From an uncultured Candidatus Saccharibacteria bacterium (GTDB lineage Bacteria > Patescibacteriota > Saccharimonadia > Saccharimonadales > Saccharimonadaceae): a stretch of DNA of 64,000 nt. Positions 8,343 through 16,236 of this stretch are shown piece after piece; the stretch's first letter is position 1; the number at the start of each line of letters is the position of its first letter. Both the position numbers and the translations under genes were made by a program. Below the pieces are notes generated by a model, which saw nothing but the letters and a program-made list of their open reading frames with translations, was not told the origin of the DNA and made no database searches. The stretch covers positions 124,001 through 188,000 of the forward strand of contig CALCYQ010000004.1 in assembly GCA_937906385.1 (NCBI GenBank), in the 5' to 3' direction.

Positions 8343-9905
8343 ATGTATAAAAACATGTTTAAGCGCAGCTGGTTGTCGATTAAACGCAAGCTCGGCCGCA
8401 CAATTATATTAACCTTGATATTCTTTATGATGGCAAACCTCGTTTTGGCTGCCATCACCATTAAAACCGCTGTCGCAGCTCAAATGGACTATGCTAAGTC
8501 TACACTTGGCGGCACGGTCGCCATCCAGGCCGACATGGCCGCAATTCGCGAATCGCAAAAAACCGAAATCGAAAACGGCGGCAATCGTAAAGAGATGTTT
8601 AAAGAAATGATGCGCCCAGCCGTAAATGTCGAAACGGCTAACGAAATCGCAGCATATTCAGAATATGTCAAAGATTACTCTTACGAAATCTCCAGCTCGG
8701 CTAATGCCGGCGACCTTGAAACCGTTGAAACTAAAGGCTTTGGTGGCGGTAATATGCCTAGCATGCCAGGCAGTAGTCGTCGCGACAGCACCTCCTCGAG
8801 TGAGAGCTCTTCCACTCTTGACGCCGACATTACAATTTCCGGCATCAACGCTTACGCCTACCTTTCCGGAGTTCAAAGCGAAAGTATGGAAATTAAAGAT
8901 GGCACCTATTTCGACGAAGACACCAATGATCAAGCTATGGTCTCCTATGAGTTCGCCGAGCTAAATGAGCTCTCCGTTGGCGACACTTTTACGATTAAAA
9001 ATATCTACACCGAAGCCAGCATTACGCTTACTATAATTGGCATTTATGATAGTTCTGAATTTAATGCTAACGCCAATACGATTTACATGAACACTGAGAC
9101 TGCCGCCAAATTCCTTTCCGAAGACGATTACAATGACGGCAACTACGAAGTTAGCAACGTTAAATACTACATGATTACTTCCGAAAATGCCGAGGAGTTC
9201 GTCGAAAAAATCAAAAGCGACTTTCCAGATTTAGCCGAAGACAACTTAACTATCGCCGTCGACACGAGTGAATATGACTCAATGGCAAACTCCATTGAGA
9301 GTGTCGGTAGCTTTGCGACCACCATTCTTATTATTGTTATCGTAGCGGCGATAATCATCGTCACGCTTATTGTTACGATTAATGTCAAAGATCGTCGCTA
9401 CGAAATGGGCGTGCTTCTATCGCTAGGCGCTAATAAAACAAATATCATCGGACAAATCGCCACGGAATTACTCGTAATCGGCACTTTTGGCTTCGTACTT
9501 GCTTCCATTTCCGGCAGCTTCCTCGCCAGTAAAATTGGCACTAGTATCGTGGAGTCGCAGGTCGCCTCGTCTGCTCAACAATCCGAACGCAACTTTGGTC
9601 GCCCAGGCGCACAAATTGGTGGCAGCAGCACGTCAAGCATGCCGGATATGCCTGATGCGCCAGATTCATCCGACAGCTCAGAATCAAACAGCGACAGCAA
9701 ATCGTCCAGCAAAAGCAAGAGCATGAAAGAGAGTATCATGAGCCGCTCTCAGCAAAGCAACATCGACCTCGACATCAACGCCACGCCAACCGACTTCCTA
9801 TTACTGTTCGTGACGGGCTATTTAGTCATCATTCTCGCCTTAATCTTGCCATCAATCAACGTCCTACGTTATCAACCAAAAACTATCTTAGCGGGGAAGG
9901 AGTAA
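8343..9905 (+). CDS. MacB/FtsX-type ABC transporter permease
   Basis: 520 aa. The start at 8343 is set by AAAGGAG eight bases upstream; the frame runs further left but that part overlaps the divergent gene. There is one N-terminal transmembrane helix (about residues 18-40), a long extracytoplasmic MacB-like domain, then three C-terminal helices: about residues 325-350, a second containing GTFGFVLASISG, and a third ending near residue 505, with the FtsX-type motif DRRYEMGVLLSLGANKTNI between. The outside loops carry two Ser/Asp/Pro-rich low-complexity inserts (about residues 135-160 and 420-470), unusual for the family. It is paired with the ATPase that follows three bases later. The substrate is unknown; the family mechanotransmits or exports peptides, lipids or antibiotics. 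Confidence 0.9.
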   Translation: MYKNMFKRSWLSIKRKLGRTIILTLIFFMMANLVLAAITIKTAVAAQMDYAKSTLGGTVAIQADMAAIRESQKTEIENGGNRKEMFKEMMRPAVNVETANEIAAYSEYVKDYSYEISSSANAGDLETVETKGFGGGNMPSMPGSSRRDSTSSSESSSTLDADITISGINAYAYLSGVQSESMEIKDGTYFDEDTNDQAMVSYEFAELNELSVGDTFTIKNIYTEASITLTIIGIYDSSEFNANANTIYMNTETAAKFLSEDDYNDGNYEVSNVKYYMITSENAEEFVEKIKSDFPDLAEDNLTIAVDTSEYDSMANSIESVGSFATTILIIVIVAAIIIVTLIVTINVKDRRYEMGVLLSLGANKTNIIGQIATELLVIGTFGFVLASISGSFLASKIGTSIVESQVASSAQQSERNFGRPGAQIGGSSTSSMPDMPDAPDSSDSSESNSDSKSSSKSKSMKESIMSRSQQSNIDLDINATPTDFLLLFVTGYLVIILALILPSINVLRYQPKTILAGKE

Positions 9906-9908
9906 ACC

Positions 9909-10556
9909 ATGAACACTCTCAAAGTAGAACACGTATCTTATAGCTACAAAAATGCCGCCGGCGAACAAGAAGTCTTAAAAGACATCAATGCCGAATTTAA
10001 AGCCGGCAAGATGTATGCCATCGTAGGCGAATCCGGCTCCGGCAAAACCACCTTCCTGTCACTTCTATCTGCGCTCGATAAACTTCAAGACGGCGACATT
10101 TATTACAACAGTAAAAGTTTGCGCAAAATTGGCGGTTCTGAATTTCGCCTCAAATACGTCAATATCGTCTTCCAGTCCTACAACTTAATCAAATACATGA
10201 CCGCCCGCGAAAACGTCCAAATCGCCATTGATTTCGACAATCGCAAGGTCAATCCAAACACCTACTTAAAGCAGGTTGGTATTAGCGAGGAAGAGGGCGG
10301 CCGCCTCATCGGCAAGCTCTCTGGCGGCCAACAACAACGCGTCGCCATCGCTCGCGCTATCGCTTCGAATTCGCCAATTATCGTCGCCGATGAGCCCACC
10401 GGCAATCTCGACGAGGAAACTGAAGAAAAAATCATCGACTTATTCAAGAATCTTGCTCACGAACAAAAGAAAATCGTCATTATCGTCACACACAGTAAGC
10501 AAGTTGCTAATCATGCCGACAAAGTCTTACATTTGCGTCACGGAAAGTTGAGCTAA
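9909..10556 (+). CDS. MacB/LolD-type ABC transporter ATP-binding protein
   Basis: 215 aa. All ABC signatures are present: Walker A GESGSGKT (about residues 38-45), Q-loop VFQSYNL, signature [14 protein letters not shown], Walker [13 protein letters not shown] and the switch histidine in VTHSKQ. The length is typical of LolD/MacB/FtsE-class ATPases, which work as homodimers with an FtsX-like permease. It is coupled to the permease before it (3-base gap) and to the Ig-like protein after it (1-base gap), so the three are one translational unit. Confidence 0.95.
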   Translation: MNTLKVEHVSYSYKNAAGEQEVLKDINAEFKAGKMYAIVGESGSGKTTFLSLLSALDKLQDGDIYYNSKSLRKIGGSEFRLKYVNIVFQSYNLIKYMTARENVQIAIDFDNRKVNPNTYLKQVGISEEEGGRLIGKLSGGQQQRVAIARAIASNSPIIVADEPTGNLDEETEEKIIDLFKNLAHEQKKIVIIVTHSKQVANHADKVLHLRHGKLS

Positions 10557-10557
10557 T

Positions 10558-11679
10558 ATGAAAAAACGCACCGTCATCATCCCAATTGCCGCACTCGCCG
10601 TTGTTGTGCCGAGCGGCATCTTCATTGCCAAAAAGCTCGATACTAGCTCGACAGCACCCGTCATTAGCGCCAATACAGAAGATTGGACTAATAGTGCCGT
10701 CGTCAGCGTAACCGAAGCTGCCAGTTTTGGCGGCAGTTCGCTTAAAAATTATCAATACTGCGTCAATTCCGAAGACAGCCTCGAAAATTGTAGCTGGAAA
10801 GACACTTCCGTCACCGATATTCGCGTGCGCAACTCCGGTATTTCGTATGTTTGGGTGCGCGGCATTGCTGAAAACGAACTCGTAACAGACGCTTCAAACC
10901 GCGTTACCGTAAAAGTTGACCGCGACAAGCCTGAAGCCAGCACCAACGTCGCTACTACCACTTCTAGCATTGAGGTTAAAGTTGCTACTACTGACACTAG
11001 CGGCATCGCAAGCTACATGTATTCCATCAACGACTCAGACTACGTCAAGGGTGACAGTAGTTACATTTTTGGTAGCCTCACGGCTGGCACTGGTTATACC
11101 GTCAAAATCAAAATCACCGACCTTGCGGGGAATACTAAATACATCACCTTAAATCCATCCACCAATTCCGTAGCCACCACTAAGCGTTCCAGCTCGAAGA
11201 CAAAAATGAGTACGAGTAGCATGCCAACCATGAGTTTTTCGTCACACGATAAGTCTAACCGCCCAAGTAACGGTAAACCTACCCATAGCGGCGGTATGGG
11301 CGGCAGAGAAGAACAGCCGTCAGAAGACGAAACGCCGGATGAACAAACAACCGACATCACAGAGGCTACCGACAACACCGCCGACGACAACCAGGCCGAT
11401 TCAGAAACATCAACCGACAGCACCAACGACACGGACGAAAATCCTACCGAACAGCCTGACGATGGCACAAGCGACACCCCAACCGAATCGGACGACTCAG
11501 AAAATCCCGACGTTAATTCGAACGAACGGGACACAGAAGGCGACGATGATAACGAGAATGACGAAAACGAAAACATCGATGGCGAAGAAGTCGAAAATGA
11601 AGATAATGACGAGAACGAAGATAGCGACGAACAATTATCAGATGACGATAGCCAAGACGATATAAATTCAGAAGCTTAA
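10558..11679 (+). CDS. surface protein with Ig/Fn3-like domains and acidic tail
   Basis: 373 aa. An N-terminal membrane helix or uncleaved signal (residues 7-25) is followed by two Ig/Fn3-like domains: about 35-125 (with two cysteines, YQYCVNSED and ENCSWKD, probably a disulfide) and 126-205 (TTDTSGIASYMYS, KITDLAGNTKY). After a Ser/Met/Pro linker the last 110 residues are almost entirely Asp, Glu, Asn, Ser and Thr. There is no sortase or transmembrane anchor at the C-terminus. It sits one base after the ABC ATPase, so it probably works with the transporter as an outside partner or cargo receptor; the acidic tail could bind cations or a basic polymer (inference). Confidence 0.75.
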   Translation: MKKRTVIIPIAALAVVVPSGIFIAKKLDTSSTAPVISANTEDWTNSAVVSVTEAASFGGSSLKNYQYCVNSEDSLENCSWKDTSVTDIRVRNSGISYVWVRGIAENELVTDASNRVTVKVDRDKPEASTNVATTTSSIEVKVATTDTSGIASYMYSINDSDYVKGDSSYIFGSLTAGTGYTVKIKITDLAGNTKYITLNPSTNSVATTKRSSSKTKMSTSSMPTMSFSSHDKSNRPSNGKPTHSGGMGGREEQPSEDETPDEQTTDITEATDNTADDNQADSETSTDSTNDTDENPTEQPDDGTSDTPTESDDSENPDVNSNERDTEGDDDNENDENENIDGEEVENEDNDENEDSDEQLSDDDSQDDINSEA

Positions 11680-11724
11680 TTTTCAGACTCATTTTAAGCT
11701 TTGGCGAGATAATAAAGTTATAAT
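11680..11724 (+). promoter_or_regulatory. direct-repeat promoter element, copy 2
   Basis: TTTTCAG (11680-11686) and TTTTAAG (11692-11698), again 12 bases apart, then CTTTGGCGA and GATAAT (11708-11713) at the same offset as in copy 1. A TATAAT follows at 11719-11724. It drives the VTC/DUF4956/beta-helix unit and ties it to the ABC unit. Confidence 0.7.
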
Positions 11725-11735
11725 AAAGGTATCGT

Positions 11736-12437
11736 ATGAATATTTTCCGCCGTGTCGAACAGAAATATCTCATTACAAAAGAGCAACACGATGCACTGCT
11801 CGAAGCTTTGGGCGACCGCCTCGTCAAAGACCAATATTTTTATAACGATATGTATAATCTTTATCTCGACACGCCAAATCACGACCTAATTATCCAGTCA
11901 ATGGAAAGCCCGCTTTATAAAGAAAAAATCCGCGTCCGCAGTTATGGTCTCGCCGAAAATAACGACAGTAAAGTTTATCTCGAAATTAAAAAGAAATTTG
12001 ACGGCACCAGTAATAAACGCCGCATCTCAATGACGCTAGGTGATTTCTGGAAATATCTCGAAAAAGGCACAAAGCCAAAGGATGCCAATCCGCGCACGCT
12101 CGCCGAAATGGATTGGGCTTTTCAGAAATATCACCTCATACCAAGTATTCTCGTTAATTACGAACGCTATTCTTATTACTTGCGCGGAAACAAAGATCTT
12201 CGCATTACTTTCGACCACAATGTTCGCTACCGCACTCACAAACTTGACCTTACGAACGGTGATGATATGCACCATGTTATCGACAAAAATTCCTACATCA
12301 TGGAAATTAAATCGCTCGACAGCCTCCCGCTCGACCTTTCGCGATTACTCGCCAAGCTTAAAATCTATCCGCGACCATTTAGTAAACCAAAATATGCATA
12401 CATTAAAAGTATAGAAAGGGAAAAACAACATGTTTGA
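11736..12437 (+). CDS. VTC domain (polyphosphate polymerase-like) protein
   Basis: 233 aa, a single VTC domain of the triphosphate-tunnel-metalloenzyme superfamily. Tunnel-strand motifs are visible: RVEQKYLIT at the N-terminus, YNLYLDTPN, KIRVRSYG, KVYLEIKKKFDG, RITFDHNVRYR and SYIMEIKS, giving the usual alternating basic and acidic residues for phosphate and metal binding. In yeast Vtc4 the domain polymerises polyphosphate from ATP; bacterial members next to DUF4956 are not biochemically settled. It overlaps the DUF4956 gene by eight bases (stop inside the next start region), a common VTC-DUF4956 pairing, suggesting that the membrane protein is its partner. Confidence 0.9.
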   Translation: MNIFRRVEQKYLITKEQHDALLEALGDRLVKDQYFYNDMYNLYLDTPNHDLIIQSMESPLYKEKIRVRSYGLAENNDSKVYLEIKKKFDGTSNKRRISMTLGDFWKYLEKGTKPKDANPRTLAEMDWAFQKYHLIPSILVNYERYSYYLRGNKDLRITFDHNVRYRTHKLDLTNGDDMHHVIDKNSYIMEIKSLDSLPLDLSRLLAKLKIYPRPFSKPKYAYIKSIEREKQHV

Positions 12438-13098
12438 AAGCATACTCAGTTCAGAATCTGGCACATTTAGCGTTACGAGCGAATTAATCTGCCTCGGCGT
12501 CGCACTCATCCTCGGCATCCTCGTCGCATTAACGCACGCCGCCGAAGGACGCACTAACAAAAAATTCCTCGTTGCACTCGCCGTCATGCCAATGCTCGTG
12601 CAAGTCGTTATTACAATGGTTAACGGCAACCTCGGCACCAGCGTCGCCGTGCTCGGTACCTTCAGCCTAATTCGCTTCCGTAGCATCAAAAGCAATGCGC
12701 GCGAACTACTCAGCATCTTCTTCGTAATGGCTATTGGCTTGTCACTCGGTATGGGCCAAGTCTTCTTTGCGGTCGTCTTCACCATCGTAACCTGTCTCGT
12801 ACTCCTTATCGCAAGCCGCCTACCATTTGGCAACAACAAAAATATCAAGCGCCTCAAAATCGTCGTACCAGAAGATCTCGACTACGAAAAAATGTTCGAC
12901 AAAGTTTTCGACAAATATACCGAATCACACGAGCTCATCAAGAGCAAAACCACCAACATGGGCAGCCTTTATGAATTAGTCTACGAAGTTGAAATGAAGA
13001 GCGACGCCAGCGGCCGCGAATTCATGGATGATATCCGCACTAAAAATGGCAACCTCAAGGTTATGCTTAGTACGCCAATCATCGAAGAAAGTGTATAA
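12430..13098 (+). CDS. DUF4956 membrane protein
   Basis: 222 aa. Four hydrophobic segments in the first 140 residues, with the conserved loop GNLGTSVAVLGTFSLIRFRS between the second and third, then a soluble C-terminal domain of about 80 residues (KIVVPEDLDYEKMFDKVF). This is the DUF4956 pattern. It is translationally coupled to the VTC gene and followed 10 bases later by the beta-helix protein. The family has no proven activity; the constant link to VTC proteins suggests a membrane channel or anchor for the VTC product. Confidence 0.88.
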   Translation: MFESILSSESGTFSVTSELICLGVALILGILVALTHAAEGRTNKKFLVALAVMPMLVQVVITMVNGNLGTSVAVLGTFSLIRFRSIKSNARELLSIFFVMAIGLSLGMGQVFFAVVFTIVTCLVLLIASRLPFGNNKNIKRLKIVVPEDLDYEKMFDKVFDKYTESHELIKSKTTNMGSLYELVYEVEMKSDASGREFMDDIRTKNGNLKVMLSTPIIEESV

Positions 13099-13108
13099 AG
13101 GAGGTTGC

Positions 13109-14863
13109 ATGCGCAATAAGAAATTCATCGTTCCACTCATCTCAATTCTACTCGTTGCTATTATTGGCTTTGTTGTCTATATCGTCTTGAAAGATAAAGG
13201 CATTATTGGTGGCAATTCCGGCAACAGCACGATTCAGCTAATCACGGTCAATTACGAAAGTGACACTTACGACACCAGCACCGCCACTACGATTACCGGC
13301 AGCACCGATGGCGCCGTCGATATCAATGGCGCCGGCGCTTCAGACGACGGACGCATTATCACTATCGCCAATGGCGGCACCTACATTCTATCTGGCGACA
13401 TTTCGCGCCAAATTTCCATCAACTCCGCCAAGCAAGTCATAACGCTCGTTCTCCAAAACGCGAATATTACCAACAAAAACGGCACCGCAATTTACATCCA
13501 AGAAGCCAAGCGCGTACTTGTCACTTCCGCCGAAGACACCGAAAACACCATCAGTGACGGCGAGTCGTATAGCACCAATTACGGCGAAGAAGATGTCGAT
13601 GCTGCCATTTATAGCAAAGATGATCTCGTGTTTGCCGGCTCCGGCACAATCACTATTACTGGCAACTATAGTCACGGCATCCATGGTAAAGATTTCATCC
13701 AGATTCTTTCCGGCACCCTTGCTATCGACAGCGTAAACGACGGCATTGTCGCCAAAGATTATTTTGCCATGAAAGACGGCGAGCTAAATATCACTTCCGC
13801 CAGCGACGGCATCAAGAGTACCGAGGATACCGACGCCACGCTCGGCTACATCGTCTTTAACGGCGGCATAGTCAATATTACCGCCACCGGTGATGCAATT
13901 AATTCCATCAGTCGCATCTCGATTTCCGACGGCAATTTCAACCTTACTACCGGCGGCGGCGCCGGCAATACTAGCGAAACTTATAATGAATGGGGAAGAT
14001 GGCAATCTACAAAATCTAAAGACACTAGCGGCTCCGCTAAGGGCCTTAAGGCCGAAAAATACATCATTATCGCAAACGGCGCTTTCGTCTTTGACACGAG
14101 CGACGACGCTATCCACTCGAACACCAGCATCGTCATTAATGACGGTGACTACGCCATCAAGACCGGCGATGACGCTATCCATGCTGACACTGCTATCACG
14201 ATTAATCGCGGCAACCTTAACATTACCCAGAGCCACGAGGGCATTGAGGCGAGCACAATCACCGTCAATGACGGTACGATTAGTATCGTTGACGACGACG
14301 ATGGCTTCAACGCTTCCGGCGGCAACGACGGATCAAGTACGAATGGTCGCCCCGGCCAGAATAACTTCAATAGCAGCACTGGCATGATTTATATCAACGG
14401 CGGCACCATCGCGATCAACTCACGCGGTGACGGCATCGACTCTAACGGCTCCATCGAGATGACTGGCGGCTACGTGACCGTCGATGGCCCAACTGACAAC
14501 GGTAACGGCGCGCTCGACTATGACGGCACCTTTAAGATTTCTGGCGGCACCCTCATCGCCGCCGGTTCTAGCGGCATGCTCCAAACGCCATCAAACGATT
14601 CGTCGCAATTCTCCATCTCAATCGTCTTTAGTTCCGTGCAGTCCGCCGATACTACCTTTACGCTGAAAGACAGCTCGGGCAATACTGTCGCCGAATTTAC
14701 GCCAACTAAAAATTACGCCAGTATCGTTATTTCAACGCCAAATATCGCGCTTGGATCAACCTACACGGCTAGCGTAGATGGCGAAAGCGTCACATCTATT
14801 ACTACCAACGGTGTCGTCACGAGCTATGGCTCTAACGCCCGCGGCGACTTCCGCGGTCGCTAG
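13109..14863 (+). CDS. Cthe_2159-like (DUF4353) beta-helix surface protein
   Basis: 584 aa. The start at 13109 is fixed by AAAGGAGG at 13097-13104. The N-terminal signal anchor (residues 5-27) is followed by about 500 residues of right-handed beta-helix repeats rich in Gly, Asp, Asn, Ile and Thr, with recurring DDAIHS/DDAIHA, DGI(K/V) and GGxxxI turns such as SDDAIHSNTSIVINDGDYAI. This is the pattern of the carbohydrate-binding family whose type member is Cthe_2159, a calcium- and polygalacturonate-binding protein. The last 90 residues look like a separate beta-sandwich. It is the third gene of the VTC unit. No sortase motif is present, so the N-terminal helix is probably the anchor. Confidence 0.85.
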   Translation: MRNKKFIVPLISILLVAIIGFVVYIVLKDKGIIGGNSGNSTIQLITVNYESDTYDTSTATTITGSTDGAVDINGAGASDDGRIITIANGGTYILSGDISRQISINSAKQVITLVLQNANITNKNGTAIYIQEAKRVLVTSAEDTENTISDGESYSTNYGEEDVDAAIYSKDDLVFAGSGTITITGNYSHGIHGKDFIQILSGTLAIDSVNDGIVAKDYFAMKDGELNITSASDGIKSTEDTDATLGYIVFNGGIVNITATGDAINSISRISISDGNFNLTTGGGAGNTSETYNEWGRWQSTKSKDTSGSAKGLKAEKYIIIANGAFVFDTSDDAIHSNTSIVINDGDYAIKTGDDAIHADTAITINRGNLNITQSHEGIEASTITVNDGTISIVDDDDGFNASGGNDGSSTNGRPGQNNFNSSTGMIYINGGTIAINSRGDGIDSNGSIEMTGGYVTVDGPTDNGNGALDYDGTFKISGGTLIAAGSSGMLQTPSNDSSQFSISIVFSSVQSADTTFTLKDSSGNTVAEFTPTKNYASIVISTPNIALGSTYTASVDGESVTSITTNGVVTSYGSNARGDFRGR

Positions 14864-14866
14864 CTA

Positions 14867-14895
14867 TTGACAAAACATAAGCAGCGTGATATAAT
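14867..14895 (+). promoter_or_regulatory. strong promoter of a very short transcript
   Basis: TTGACA (14867-14872), 17 bp, TATAAT (14890-14895): a perfect consensus promoter, starting three bases after a stop codon. Confidence 0.85.
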
Positions 14896-14901
14896 AGAAG
14901 A

Positions 14902-14946
14902 ATAGCCTGTTTTTCGAAGCCCGGAGTAAAAATCCGGGCATTTTTA
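14902..14946 (+). ncRNA. possible short RNA or leader ending in a hairpin
   Basis: From the predicted start near 14902 the transcript would be only about 45 nt and ends in GCCCGGA (14919-14925) paired with TCCGGGC (14933-14939) plus ATTTTT. It may be a small RNA or an attenuated leader of the regulator at 15165. The rest of the 300-base gap is AT-rich and holds only the second promoter at 15075. Confidence 0.45.
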
Positions 14947-15074
14947 TGCATTAAAACCCCTTAAAATGCAACATCCGCATCACAATTCCGCTTATGCTTA
15001 AACTTTTATATAATTTTTTATGAAATCCGACAAAAATGTGCTACTATATTTTTAAGTGAAAGTAATTTTACTTG

Positions 15075-15103
15075 TTGACAACACGGCAAAATATGTGTTA
15101 ATA
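15075..15103 (+). promoter_or_regulatory. promoter of the sigma4/HARE regulator
   Basis: TTGACA (15075-15080), 17 bp, TTAATA (15098-15103). It would give a leader of about 55 nt for the gene at 15165. Confidence 0.7.
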
Positions 15104-15164
15104 TATTAATAAGTTAAAAATATCAACCGTAAGAGACGGAAAGTAAAGGAAATACAGCAGCATC

Positions 15165-16196
15165 ATGAATAATGCGGAAACCATTACTAAGGCTATCTCC
15201 GGTAGCCTTAATATCATTGAGCAAGAGCGCGAAAGGGAAATTATCTCCCGCCGCTTCGGCCTCAATGGACACAAAGAAACCCTCGAGCAGATTGGCGAAA
15301 TGTTATCCATCACTCGTGAACGTGTGCGCCAGCTAGAAAAGGCGATTCTTATCCGTCTCAGAATTGCTGCCGAAGATGGCCGCATTGCCGAACTTGCACC
15401 GGCTGAAAAACTTATTGTCCGTAATCTTACTGAAATGGGACGCGCCGCCCGCGCCTCTGATCTAGCCAAGAAAATCCTCGGCCGTGAAGCTACCGCTGTC
15501 GAGAAAGCCAACTTTAGTTTCCTCGGTGAAATTTCTCCAGTTTTGACCATTATTAACGAAAACGACAAGTACTATAACACCATTTCTATTGCCGAATATG
15601 GCGATGAAAAAGCCATTCGTGTCAAGGTCGACGAAATCGTCAATCTCGTCAAAGCCAACAAGAAGCCAATCAGCATCGATGAGCTCGACAGCAAGCTCAA
15701 CTACGAACATCCAAGCCACATCGAAGCGATTGCGCGCCTCAGCAAGCAACTCAGCACTTTAAACGGTCAATGGGGCCTCACCAAGTGGCCAACCGTCAAT
15801 CCGAAGAACATCCGCGACAAAATTTATGTCGTGCTCGAAGAAAAGCATGAGCCAATGCACTTTAACGACATCGCCAAAGCTATCGGCTCTAGCGACTTCA
15901 AACGCAAAGATGTTACCGTCCAGGCCATTCATAACGAGCTCATTAAGGATCCACGCTTCGTCCTCATCGGCCGCGGCATCTACGCGCTTGATGCTTGGGG
16001 CTATCAGAAGGGCACCGTCAGCGATATTATTAAGAAGATTCTCACAAAAGCTGGCGACGAAGGCATTTCCCGCAAAGAAATCGTTAAGCAAGTGCTCAAA
16101 GAACGCAAAGTCAAAGAAACCACCGTTTTGCTTAATCTTCAAAACAAAGAACTCTTTACCAAAGTTGGCAAAGATTGCTACAAATTAGCCAAATAA
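15165..16196 (+). CDS. sigma-70 region 4 / HARE-HTH regulatory protein
   Basis: 343 aa. Residues about 15-65 are a sigma region 4 copy: 4.1 (EREIISRRFGLNG) and the 4.2 helix-turn-helix (TLEQIGEMLSITRERVRQLE), almost identical in style to primary sigma factors. There is no region 2 or 3, so it cannot open a promoter alone. Residues about 130-275 hold one or two HARE-HTH-like winged helices (MHFNDIAKAIGSS, then RGIYALDAWG, the RpoE-delta-type wing), and the last 60 residues form another winged helix (GISRKEIVKQVLKER). Such proteins could bind -35 elements or the core polymerase; function here is inferred. The SD is weak (AAAGGA about 15 bases upstream). Confidence 0.8.
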   Translation: MNNAETITKAISGSLNIIEQEREREIISRRFGLNGHKETLEQIGEMLSITRERVRQLEKAILIRLRIAAEDGRIAELAPAEKLIVRNLTEMGRAARASDLAKKILGREATAVEKANFSFLGEISPVLTIINENDKYYNTISIAEYGDEKAIRVKVDEIVNLVKANKKPISIDELDSKLNYEHPSHIEAIARLSKQLSTLNGQWGLTKWPTVNPKNIRDKIYVVLEEKHEPMHFNDIAKAIGSSDFKRKDVTVQAIHNELIKDPRFVLIGRGIYALDAWGYQKGTVSDIIKKILTKAGDEGISRKEIVKQVLKERKVKETTVLLNLQNKELFTKVGKDCYKLAK

Positions 16197-16206
16197 CGCA
16201 ATTCAA

Positions 16207-16236
16207 AATCCAGTCGCTAAACCGACTGGATTTTTT
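16207..16236. terminator. bidirectional terminator
   Basis: AATCCAGTCG (16207-16216), loop CTAAAC, CGACTGGATT (16223-16232), then TTTT. It overlaps the end of the convergent yvcK-HAD gene. Confidence 0.88.

Noticed and set aside
11094..11576. 160-aa serine/valine-rich ORF opposite the acidic-tailed protein
   Set aside because: It is the reverse complement of GAC/GAA-rich codons; the plus-strand gene has the SD, operon spacing and domains.
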